Assembly (NCBI GenBank): GCA_905221605.1
Contig: CAJNDS010001182.1
Coordinates: forward strand, 1 to 29,898
Origin: Symbiodinium natans
Lineage: Eukaryota; Sar; Dinophyceae; Suessiales; Symbiodiniaceae
Reading direction: 5' to 3'
DNA: 29,898 nucleotides
Part shown: positions 1 through 8,192 of the stretch, in pieces
How the letters are laid out: every line of letters begins with the position of its first letter
How positions within the stretch are numbered: the stretch's first letter is position 1
Position numbers and translations under genes: made by a program
The notes under the pieces: model-generated
Database searches by the model: none
The model's input: the letters and a program-made list of their open reading frames with translations, nothing else
Told to the model about the DNA's origin: nothing

Positions 1-92
1 GGAAATCCTTATCCTGGTGCATTTTATGAAGGAGAACTACCTGGAAAGGCCTTCCAAGAGCTGGAAATCCTTATCCTGGTGCATTTTATGAA
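1..92. repeat. Family B tandem repeat, partial array
   Basis: About one and a half copies of the 62-bp unit that begins GGAAATCCTTATCCTGG and contains the near-palindrome GGAAAGGCCTTCC. The array continues off the left edge. It breaks at GGAGAACACACAGG, where family A begins without a spacer. The same unit fills 4325-6340. Confidence 0.9.
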
Positions 93-1374
93 GGAGAACA
101 CACAGGCTTTGATCACAGCCGGACCCAAATAGGGAGGGGAATGCAAGGCTGCATTCACACAGGCCCTGATCACATCCGGACCCAATTAGGGAGGGGAACG
201 CAAGGCTCCTTGGCTGCATACACACAGACTTTGATCACATCCGGACCCAATTAGGGAGGGGAATGCAAGGCTCCTTGGCTGCATTCACACAGGCCCTGAT
301 CACATCCTGACCCAATTAGGGAGGGGAATGCAAGGCTCCTTCGCTGCAGTCACACAGGCCCTGATCACATCCCGACCCAATTAGGGAGAGAAACACAAGG
401 CTCCTTGGCTGCATTTACACAGGTCTTGATCACATCCCGACCCAATTAGGGAGGTGAATACAAAGGCTCCTTGGCTGCATTTACACAGGCCCTGGTCACA
501 TCCCGACTCAATTAGGGAGGGGAATGCAAGGCTGCTTGGCTGCGTTTAGACAGGCCTTGATCACATCCCGACCCAATTAGGGAGATGAACACAAGCCTCC
601 TTGGCAGCATTTTCACAGGCCTTGATCACATCCCGACCCAATTAGGGAAGGGAATGCAATGCTTCTTGGCTGCATTCACACAGGCCCTGATCACATCCGG
701 ACCCAATTCGGGAAGGGAATGCAAGGCTCCTTGGCTGCAGTCACACCACATCCGGTCCTTGGCTGCATTTACACAGCCCTTGATCAATTAGGGAGGTAAA
801 TACAAAGGCTCCTTGGCAGCATTCACACAGGCCCTGATCACATCCCGACCCAATTAGGGAGGGGAATGCAAGGCTCCTTGGCTGCATTTACACAGGCCCT
901 GATCCCATCCCGACCCAATTAGGGAGGGGAATGCCAAGGCTCCTTGGCTGCATGCAAACAGGCCCTGGTCACATCCCGACCCAATTAGGGAGGGGAATGC
1001 AAGGCTCCTTGGCTGCATTTACACAAACCCTGATCACATCCTGACCCATTAAGGGAGGGCAATGCAAGGCTCCCTGGCTGCATTTACACAGGCCCTGGGA
1101 GGGGAATGCAAGGCTCCTTGGCTGCATTTACAGAGGCCCTGATCACATCCCGACCCAATTAGGGAGAATCACAAGGCTCCTTGGCTGCATTTACACAGGT
1201 CTTGATCACATCCCGACCCAATTAGGGAGGTGAATACAAAGGCTCCTTGGCTGCAGTTACACAGGCCCTGATCACATACCGACCCAATTCGGGAGGGGAA
1301 CGCAAGGCTCCTTGGCTGCATTTACACAGGCCCTGATCACATCCTGACCCAATTAGGGAGAGAAACACAAGGCT
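93..1374. repeat. Family A tandem repeat array (65-66 bp unit), first block
   Basis: About 20 imperfect head-to-tail copies of a unit of the form CAAGGCTCCTTGGCTGCA, then CACAGGCCCTGATCACATC, then CCGACCCAATTAGGGAGG and GGAATG. Units of 65 and 66 bp are mixed, and truncated units occur (for example around 745-790 and 1095-1110). Each unit carries a small inverted repeat, CAAGG-CT-CCTTG. Short open frames on both strands are by-products of the 66-bp (22-codon) periodicity and are not annotated. From about 620 rightward this block aligns to 19233-19989 at an offset of 18,613-18,614 bp. Confidence 0.93.
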
Positions 1375-2010
1375 CCAGGAAGATGGCACTGTCCTGGTGG
1401 AAGGAGTGCAGGGCAAGACCGCTTCCCCAGCGCGTCTAGACTGCTTGCACAAAGCCTTGCAAGAGCTGAAAGCGCAGCACCGCCTCTACCAGGCAAACCC
1501 AGCAGTGGAGGGAGCCTTAACAAGAATGGAAATAATCCTCGCTGGAAAAGTGCAGCCGTGTACAAGCGCAGCGGCAACGACAGACCGCGAAACCTCCCAA
1601 GGGCGCCAAACGGGGGAGTCCGGTGGCTCACACTCCTCGGCCTTGGGGGGCGAAGCGCAGCACTCGGAAAACGCAGCGGCCTCTGTCGAAACAATGGAAG
1701 AGAAGGAAGACAGGCTAGAGATGACGTACCTGATCCCAAAGAGCTGAAAGCCCCCAGAGCGGACACTGTGGAGCTGCAGAAAATCCGAAGCACTTCGGAG
1801 CTCACGGACGACATGGACGTGAAGTTCTTCCCACACCTGTTTTCCACGGGCACAGGCGGATGGCAGAATGGATATGGAAGCTTCTACCAATACGCTCGCA
1901 AGCTCTCGGGCAACATCAACGTGAGGATCGGCAACCAGCAGGCTCCAGGCGGGAAGACCAAGTACCAAGAGGGCAAAGGTCAGGTGTTTACAGCCCTGAG
2001 GGACATCCAA
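1375..2010 (+). pseudogene. Diverged Helitron Rep N-terminal fragment, copy 1 (frameshifted)
   Basis: This piece aligns to 9470-10083 of the intact Rep gene: shared residues include TASPARL, EMTYL, FFPHLF, TGTGGW, YARK and GNINVRIGN. Identity by eye is about 60 percent at the protein level in the conserved parts, so it comes from a related rather than the same element. It begins inside a family A unit and has no start codon. A missing C near 1733 (CTGATCCCAAAG against CTGATCCCCAAAG in copy 2) puts a stop at 1745-1747. An in-frame gap removes 27 codons between YARK and LSGN. The homology ends at GGGACATCC, followed by about 60 bp of unrecognised sequence (2011-2070) that is also present in copy 2. 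No HUH or tyrosine motif is included, so it cannot act as a nuclease. Confidence 0.85.
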
Positions 2011-2070
2011 AAAAGCACCTGAGATTGCTTATCACTGAGCATTCTTTAGAGAAGAGAGCGCAGCGCAAGG

Positions 2071-2805
2071 CTCCTTGGCTGCATTTACCGGCCCTGATCA
2101 CATCCCGACAGAACTAGGCAGGGGAACACAAGGCTCTGTGCCTGCATTTACAGGCCCTGATCACATCCCGACCCAATTAGGGAGGGGAATGCAAGGCTCC
2201 TTGGCTGCATCTGCACAGGTCCTTCTCACACCCTGAAGGGAACACAAGGCTCCTTGGCTTCATACACAGGCCCTGATCACATCCCTACCCAATTAGGGAG
2301 GCCAAGGCTCCTTGGCTGCGTTTACGCAGGCCCTGATCACATCCGACCCAGTCAGGGAGGGAATGCAAGGCTCCTTGGCTGCATTTACACAGGCCCTGAT
2401 CACATCCTGACCCAGTTAGGGAAGGGAACGCAAAGGCTCCTTGGGAGCAGTTACAAAGGCCCTGATCACATCCCGACCCAATTAAAGGCAAATACAAGGC
2501 TCTTTGGCTGCATTCACACAGGCCCTGATCACATCCCGACCCAATTAAGGAGGCAAATACCTTGACTGCATTCACACAGGCCCTGATCACATCCTGACCA
2601 AGGCTCCTTGGCTGCATTTACCGGCCCTGATCACATCCCGACCCAACTAGGGAGGGGAACGCAAGGCTCTGTGCCTGCATTTACAGGCCCTGATCACATC
2701 CCGACCCAACTAGAGAGGGGAATGCAGGGCTACCTTGGTTGCGCGGCCCTGATCACATCCCGACCCAATTAGGGAAGGGAACACGCTGCATTCTGATCAC
2801 ATCTA
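2071..2805. repeat. Family A tandem repeat array, second block
   Basis: About 11 copies of the 65-66 bp family A unit, several shortened, resuming directly after the Rep fragment. The unit at 2431-2450 (CAAAGGCTCCTTGGGAGCAG) is the left parent of the deletion junction found at 21054. The block runs down in a degenerate unit at 2780-2805 and fuses to family B at CTACATGGAAAGGCC. Confidence 0.92.
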
Positions 2806-3105
2806 CATGGAAAGGCCTTGAAAAAAAGCTGGAAATCCTTATCCTGTCTTCAAATAGCTGGAAATCCTGGTGCTTTTTTTGCGAAGGAGAACTACCTGGA
2901 AATGCCTTCAAAGAGCTGGAAATCCTTATCCTGGTGCATTTTATGAAGGAGAATTATTTGGAAAGGCCTTCAAAGAGCTGGAAATCCTTATCCTGGTGCA
3001 TTTCATGAAGGAGAACTACCTGGAAAGGCCTTCTTGGTGCATTTCACGAGGGAGAACTACCTGGAAAGGCCTCTTATCCTGGTGCAATTTATGAAGGAAA
3101 ACTGC
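2806..3105. repeat. Family B tandem repeat, short block
   Basis: Four to five 62-bp family B units, some cut short (3025-3095). One unit carries a T-run (GGTGCTTTTTTTGCGAAGG) in place of GGTGCATTTTATGAAGG. The block joins family C at GAAAACTGCCAGGATCGCC. Confidence 0.9.
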
Positions 3106-4324
3106 CAGGATCGCCAACCAATTAAGGAGAATCCCGGGCGACTCGGCTGCACATCCCAGCTGGAAAGCTTATCGCCAACCAATTAAGGAGAATCCCAGGC
3201 GACTCGGCTGCAAAGCTGGAAAGCTTATCGCCAACCAATTAAGGAGAATCCCGGGCGACTCGGCTGCAAATCCCAGCTGGAAAGCTTATCGCCAACCAAT
3301 TAAGGAGAATCCCGGGCGACTCGGCTGCAAAGCTGGAAAGCTTATCGCCAACCAATTAAGGAGAATCTCAGGCGACTCGGCTGCAAATCCCAGCTGGAAA
3401 GCTTATCGCCAACCAATTGAGGAGAATCCCGGGCGACTCGGCTGCAAAGCTGAAAAGATTATCGCCAACCAATTACGGAGAATCCCAGGCGACTCGGCTG
3501 CAAAGCTAGAAAGCTTATCGCCAACCAATTAAGGAGAATCCCAGGCGACTCGGCTGCAAAGCTGGAAAGCTTATCGCCAACCAATTAAGGAGAATCTCAG
3601 GCGACTCGGCTGCAAATCCCAGCTGGAAAGCTTATCGCCAACCAGTTAAGGAGAATCCCGGGCGACTCGGCTGCAAAGCTGGAAAGCTTATCGCCAACCA
3701 ATTCAGGAGAATCCCGGGCGACTCGGCTGCAAAGCTGGAAAGCTTATCGCCAACCAATGAAGGAGAATCCCAGGCGACTCGGCTGCAAATCTCAGCTGGA
3801 AAGCTTATCGCCAACCAATTAAGGAGAATCCCGGGCGACTCGGCTGCAAAGCTGGAAAGCTTATCGCCAACCAATTAAGGAGAATCCCGGGCGACTCGGC
3901 TGCAAATCCCAGCTGGAAAGCTTATCGCCAACCAATTAAGGAGAATCCCAGGCGACTCGGCTGCAAAGCTGGAAAGCTTATCGCCAACCAATTAAGGAAA
4001 ATCCCAGGCGACTCGGCTGCAAAGCTGGAAAGCTTATCGCCAACCAATTAAGGAGAATCCCAGGCGACTCGGCTGCAAATCTCAGCTGGAAAGTTTCTCG
4101 CCAACCAATTAAGGAGAATCCCGGGCGACTCGGCTGCAAATCTCAGCTGGAAAGCTTATCGCCAACCAATGAAGAGAATCCCAGGCGACTCGGCTGCAAA
4201 TCCCAGCTGGAAAGCTTCTCGCCAACCAATTAAGGAGAATCCCAGGCGCCTCGGCTGCAAATCTCAGCTGGTAAGCTTATCGCCAACCAATTAAGGAGAA
4301 TCCCGGGCGACTCGGCTGCAAAGC
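3106..4324. repeat. Family C tandem repeat array (56/61 bp unit)
   Basis: About 21 copies of a unit built from AAGCTGGAAAGCTTATCGCC, AACCAATTAAGGAGAATCCC and GGGCGACTCGGCTGCA. Two length forms occur, a 56-bp form and a 61-bp form with an extra TCCCA-type insertion before AGCTGG. Each unit has the inverted repeat AAGCT-GGAA-AGCTT. Copies differ at only a few sites (CCCGGG or CCCAGG, ATCCCAGC or ATCTCAGC), so this is the most homogeneous of the three arrays. It ends at 4324, where GCTGCAAAGCTG runs into CTTCCAAGAGCTGG of family B. Confidence 0.94.
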
Positions 4325-6340
4325 TGCTTCCAAGAGCTGGAAATCCTTATCCTGGTGCATTTTATGAAGGAGAACTACCTGGCAAGTCCTTCCAAGAGCT
4401 GGAAATCCTTATCCTGGTGCATTTTATGAAGGAGAACTACCTGGCAAGGCCTTCCAAGAGCTGGAAATCCTTATCCTGGTGCATTTTATGAAGGAGAACT
4501 ACCTGGTAGCCTTCCAAGAGCTGGAAATCCTTATCCTGGTGCATTTTATGAAGGAGAACTACCTGGCAAGGCCTTCCAAGAGCTGGAAATCCTTATCCTG
4601 GTGCATTTTATGAAGGAGAACTACCTCGTACAAGAGCTGGAAATCCTTATCCTGGTGCATTTTATGAAGGAGAACTACCTGGCAAGGCCTTGCAAGAGCT
4701 GGAAACCCTTATCCTGGTGCATTTTATGAAGGAGAACTACCTAGCAAGGCCTTCCAAGAGCTGGAAATCCTTATCCTGGTGCATTTTATGAAGGAGAACA
4801 ACCTGGCAAGGCCTTCCAAGAGCTGGAAATCCTTATCCTGGTGCATTTTATGAAGGAGAACGACCTGGCAAGGCCTTCCAAGATCTGGAAATCCTTATTC
4901 TGGTGCATTTTATGAAGGAGAACTAACTGGCAAGGCCTTCCAAGAGCTGGAAATCCTTATCCTGGTGCATTTTATGAAGGAGAACTACCTGGAAAGGCTC
5001 TTATCCTGGTGCATTTTATAAAGGAGAACTACCTGGAAAGGCCTTCCGCGAGCTGGAAATCCTTATCCTGGTGCATTTTATGAAGGAGAACCACCTGGTA
5101 AGGCCTTCTGCGAGCTGGAAATCCTTATCCTGGTGCATTTTATGAAAGAGAACTACCTGGAAATGCCTTCCGCGAGCTGGAAATCCTTATCCTGGTGCAT
5201 TTTATGAAAGAGAACTACCTGGAAAGGCTTTCCGCGAGCTGGAAATCCTTATCCTGGTGCTTTTTTCTGAAGAAGAACTACTTGGAAAGGCCTTCCGCGA
5301 GCTGGAAATGCTTATCCTGGTGCATTTTATGAAGGAGAACTACCTGGAAAGGCCTTCCAAGAACTGGAAATCCTTATCCTGGTGCATTTTATGAAGGATA
5401 ACTACCTGGAAAGGGAAATCCTTATCCTGGTGCATTTTATGAAGGAGAACTACCTGGAAAGGCCTTCCGCAAGCTGGAAATCCTTATCCTGGTGCATTTT
5501 ATGAAGGAGAACTACCTGGAAAGGCCTTCTGCGAGCTGGAAATCCTTATCCTGGTGCATTTTATGAAAGAGAACTACCTGGAAAGGCCTTCCGCGAGCTG
5601 GAAATCCTTATCCTGGTGCATTTTATGAAGGAGAACTACCTGGAAAGGCTTTCCGCGAGCTGGAAATCCTTATCCTGGTGATTTTTTCTGAAGAAGAACT
5701 ACTTGGAAAGGCCTTCCGCGAGCTGGAAATGCTTATCCTGGTGCATTTTATGAAGGAGAACTACCTGGAAAAGCCTTCCGCGAGCTGGAAATCCTTATCC
5801 GGTGCAATTTATGAAGGAGAACTACCTGGAAAGGCCTTCCAAGAGCTGGAAATCCTTATCCTGGTGCATTTTATGAAGGAGAACTACCTGGAAAGGCTTT
5901 CCGCGACCTGGAAATCCTTATCCGGTGCATTTTATGAAGGAGAACTACCTGGAAAGGCCTTCCGCGAGCTGGAAATCCTTATCCTGGTGCATTTTATGAA
6001 AGAGCTACCTGGAAAGGCCTTCCGCGAGCTGGAAAAGGCAAGGCCTTCCAAGAGCTGGAAAACCTTATCCTGGTGCATTTTATGAAGGAGAACTACCTGG
6101 CAAGGCCTTCCAAGAACTGGAAATCCTTATTCTGGTGCATTTTATGAAGGAGAACTACCTGGCAAGGCCTTCCAAGAGCTGGAAATCCTTATCCTGGTGC
6201 ATTTATGAAGGAGAACTACCTGGCAAGGCCTTCCAAGAGCTGGAAATCCTTATCCTGGTGCATTCTATGAAAGAGAACTACCTGGCAAGGCCTTCCAAGA
6301 GCTGGAAACCCTTACGCTGGTGCATTTTATGAAGGAGAAC
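4325..6340. repeat. Family B tandem repeat array (62 bp unit), main block
   Basis: About 32 copies of the 62-bp unit. The block is layered. Units at about 4325-4985 and 6030-6340 have CTTCCAAGAG and CTGGCAAGG, while those in about 4990-6025 have CTTCCGCGAG and CTGGAAAGG. A pair of marked units (T-rich variant with CTGAAGAAGAACTACTTGG) recurs at about 5226 and 5647, giving a higher-order period of about 421 bp. Open frames here come from the repeat and show no other coding sign. The array ends at GAAGGAGAACCACG. Confidence 0.93.
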
Positions 6341-6343
6341 CAC

Positions 6344-6531
6344 GTTTGCTTGTCCTCAACCTGAATGGGGGCCATGTGCCAGGTGCTTATGCTCAACCAG
6401 AATGGGGTGCAGCCGAGTCGCTTCAGTCAACACAAAGTCCTGACACCAGCAATTCCTGTTTGCTTGCCTCAACCTGAATAGGGGCCAGCGTTTACCGCTC
6501 ACACCGTGCGCTTTGGCTCAATATGAACAGC
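6344..6531 (+). repeat. Dispersed 25-30 bp motif (GCTT-n-CTCAAcctGAATgGGG), four copies
   Basis: Similar short motifs occur at 6344-6373, 6382-6414, 6458-6489 and 6508-6531, each with GCTT, then CTCAA, then GAA and often GGGG. A fifth related copy is at 7203-7226. They are spaced irregularly and diverged. The CTCAA core also ends the dinoflagellate spliced leader, but the copies at 6344-6489 match that leader poorly. Confidence 0.55.
6503..6522 (+). other. Possible relic of a dinoflagellate spliced leader
   Basis: The string ACCGTGCGCTTTGGCTCAAT matches the known 22-nt dinoflagellate trans-spliced leader at its 5' part (ACCGT, GC) and 3' part (TTTGGCTCAA), with two missing bases and a few mismatches. 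In dinoflagellates, spliced mRNAs return to the genome as cDNA copies and leave such relics upstream of genes. The match is imperfect and short, so chance is possible. Confidence 0.3.
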
Positions 6532-6637
6532 CTTAAGTCTTCATCCACAGCCATTTCGGGCGCAAGCCTCTGTCACCGCAAAAGGTCTTGAGAGCATTTT
6601 CGCATCCCTTGTTTCTCAGCTCAACTGATGCGAGTTG
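6508..6637 (+). repeat. Diverged duplicate of 7203-7357
   Basis: Two anchors are shared with the downstream copy. One is GCTTTGGCTCAATATGAA followed by TTAAGTCTTCATCC; the other is CTTGTTTCTCAGCTCAACTG at 6609. The matching anchors downstream are GCTTGGGCTCAATTCGAA with TTAAAGTCTTCATCC, and CTTGTTTCTCAGGTCGACTG at 7330. The spacing between anchors differs (about 63 against 86 bp). This looks like an old duplication of the upstream part of the gene at 7360. Confidence 0.55.
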
Positions 6638-7359
6638 AAATGGCCAACCGCTGCGGCTGTTGGGGGGCCTGAACTGCGAGCTGAAGTGGGACGGTGGCCC
6701 GATCGCAAATTTGCGGACCATGGCCGGCCACGTCGCAGGCTCTGTGCGCTGGACAGCTGCTGGGCTGAATGAACCGGAAGCCCACAAATACCGTATTGCC
6801 ATGCTGTTTCGACCTGTGAGCTTCTAGGCCCTTCAGAACGTCACGGTCGGCGACGTCATCTCAGCCATGGGATCTGAAGCCCATAGTCACGAAGCACTGT
6901 CGCGGCAGACGCATCTGGCAATCCTGATCAACGGACGATGGCAGCCAGAAGAGCAGCCAGTGGCCGGACCGTTTCTTCTCTTAGAAAAGCTGCCGCGATG
7001 CAGGCTACGGCACAAGCAGTCGCTGGCAGAACATCTGTTTCACGCCAATCTTCATTCGCTCTGACTCTCAAAATTCCACAGAAACGGCCGGTCATGGGCT
7101 ACTCGCTTCTTCTGTGCATTGTTGAGCCATGTTGCACCTCTTTCTTGAGCTTGTGAGAAGGTAGGGACGGCCGAGCCTTCCCGTGCTTTTTGTTGCTTGT
7201 GCAGCGCGCTTGGGCTCAATTCGAATCGTTTTAAAGTCTTCATCCGTGTCCCGCTGCGGCCAGGCACCATTGGGGTACAAATCTCAATCGTCGCAGCTGT
7301 TCGTTTCGTTTTTGGAACATGGCCGCTGTCTTGTTTCTCAGGTCGACTGGTGCGACAGC
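6532..7359. other. Non-repetitive spacer with no convincing gene
   Basis: GC-rich single-copy sequence between the family B array and the hypothetical gene at 7360. Apart from the duplicated anchors at 6609 and 7203-7340, I see no domain, no tandem repeat and no long ATG-started frame. The pyrimidine-rich CTTGTTTCTCAG at 7330-7341 could be a 3' splice site feeding the following gene. Confidence 0.5.
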
Positions 7360-7977
7360 ATGCTCGAAGACACGTGCGAGGACTTGGAGAGCAGAGACCA
7401 CTCGATTCGCGACTCCGAACAGGCGGACTTCGAGGACGGGTTCGACGACTGGGACTGGGTCGACAGTGAGATGCAGCGCGAAGCCGAGGAAGATGCGCGT
7501 GAGAGAGTACAGTGGAGCAAAGAAATGGAAATCCAGAATGAATACCGCCAGCGTCTCGCCAACATGACGGTGAAGTACCTGAACATGCAAGGTAGCGAAA
7601 CCCACACCTCGAAGCCTTATCCACTCTGCCATGTCGAACCGTGCGAGTCTTTCCGGGAAGCCTGGCTGCACACTTTGCACGAAGGAAACAGCCCAGATCG
7701 CCGTCTCTCCCTGCGCCAACTACGTCTCAGACGACAAGAAATTAAGAAGCCTATCCCGGCGGAAACGCTGCAATATCGCAGCGCCAGGGAAGTCTTGCTT
7801 CACGATTTGGACAGCGGTCCTGCAGGACCCATCCCCCTCGACACCACGAAGCTGGTCTTGGGCGGGGGCGTGATCACAGACACCTGGAGCTGGCGTGAAC
7901 TGTTGGGTCACAGCTTGAGCAACGACGTCGTGCACGTGCAAGTTGTCTACATCTCAGAGAAAGCCACAGGCCCGTAG
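7360..7977 (+). CDS. Hypothetical acidic protein (205 aa)
   Basis: Function not recognised. The frame is open from upstream, but the first ATG is at 7360 (MLEDTCEDLE), giving 205 residues ending in TAG. The N-terminal third is strongly acidic and aromatic (DFEDGFDDWDWVD, residues about 23-37) and is followed by a charged, probably helical stretch to about residue 75. The C-terminal 45 residues (KLVLGGGVITDTWSW, then VVHVQVVYI) alternate hydrophobic strands in a way that recalls the last strands of ubiquitin-like folds; this is only an impression. The acceptor-like CTTGTTTCTCAG|G at 7330-7341 lies just upstream in the open frame, so an upstream exon is possible. It lies 215 bp before the Helitron Rep start on the same strand, and could be cargo, an accessory gene or an unrelated neighbour. 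Confidence 0.4.
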   Translation: MLEDTCEDLESRDHSIRDSEQADFEDGFDDWDWVDSEMQREAEEDARERVQWSKEMEIQNEYRQRLANMTVKYLNMQGSETHTSKPYPLCHVEPCESFREAWLHTLHEGNSPDRRLSLRQLRLRRQEIKKPIPAETLQYRSAREVLLHDLDSGPAGPIPLDTTKLVLGGGVITDTWSWRELLGHSLSNDVVHVQVVYISEKATGP

Positions 7978-8192
7978 AGCTGCCCATGTGAGTACGTTAT
8001 GTCTCAGCAAGACAAGCCTGCAGAGCTCCAGTGTGTGCCACGAGAAAGAAACTGAGCAGCGAGCAAAAGGCAGGACAGCTGTGTAAGTGCTCGAGCATGG
8101 CTTCTCAAGTTGCTTCACTGAGCCTGCTTGCAGTGTTTCGGATACAGCCCCTAGGTGCAGAATAGAGAGCTGAGGATTCAGGATTCGTTGCC

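Noticed and set aside
93-6340. Regular short repeats that might look like a CRISPR array
   Set aside because: Units of 56-66 bp are contiguous and nearly identical over their full length, with no unique spacers between repeats, and the genome is eukaryotic.
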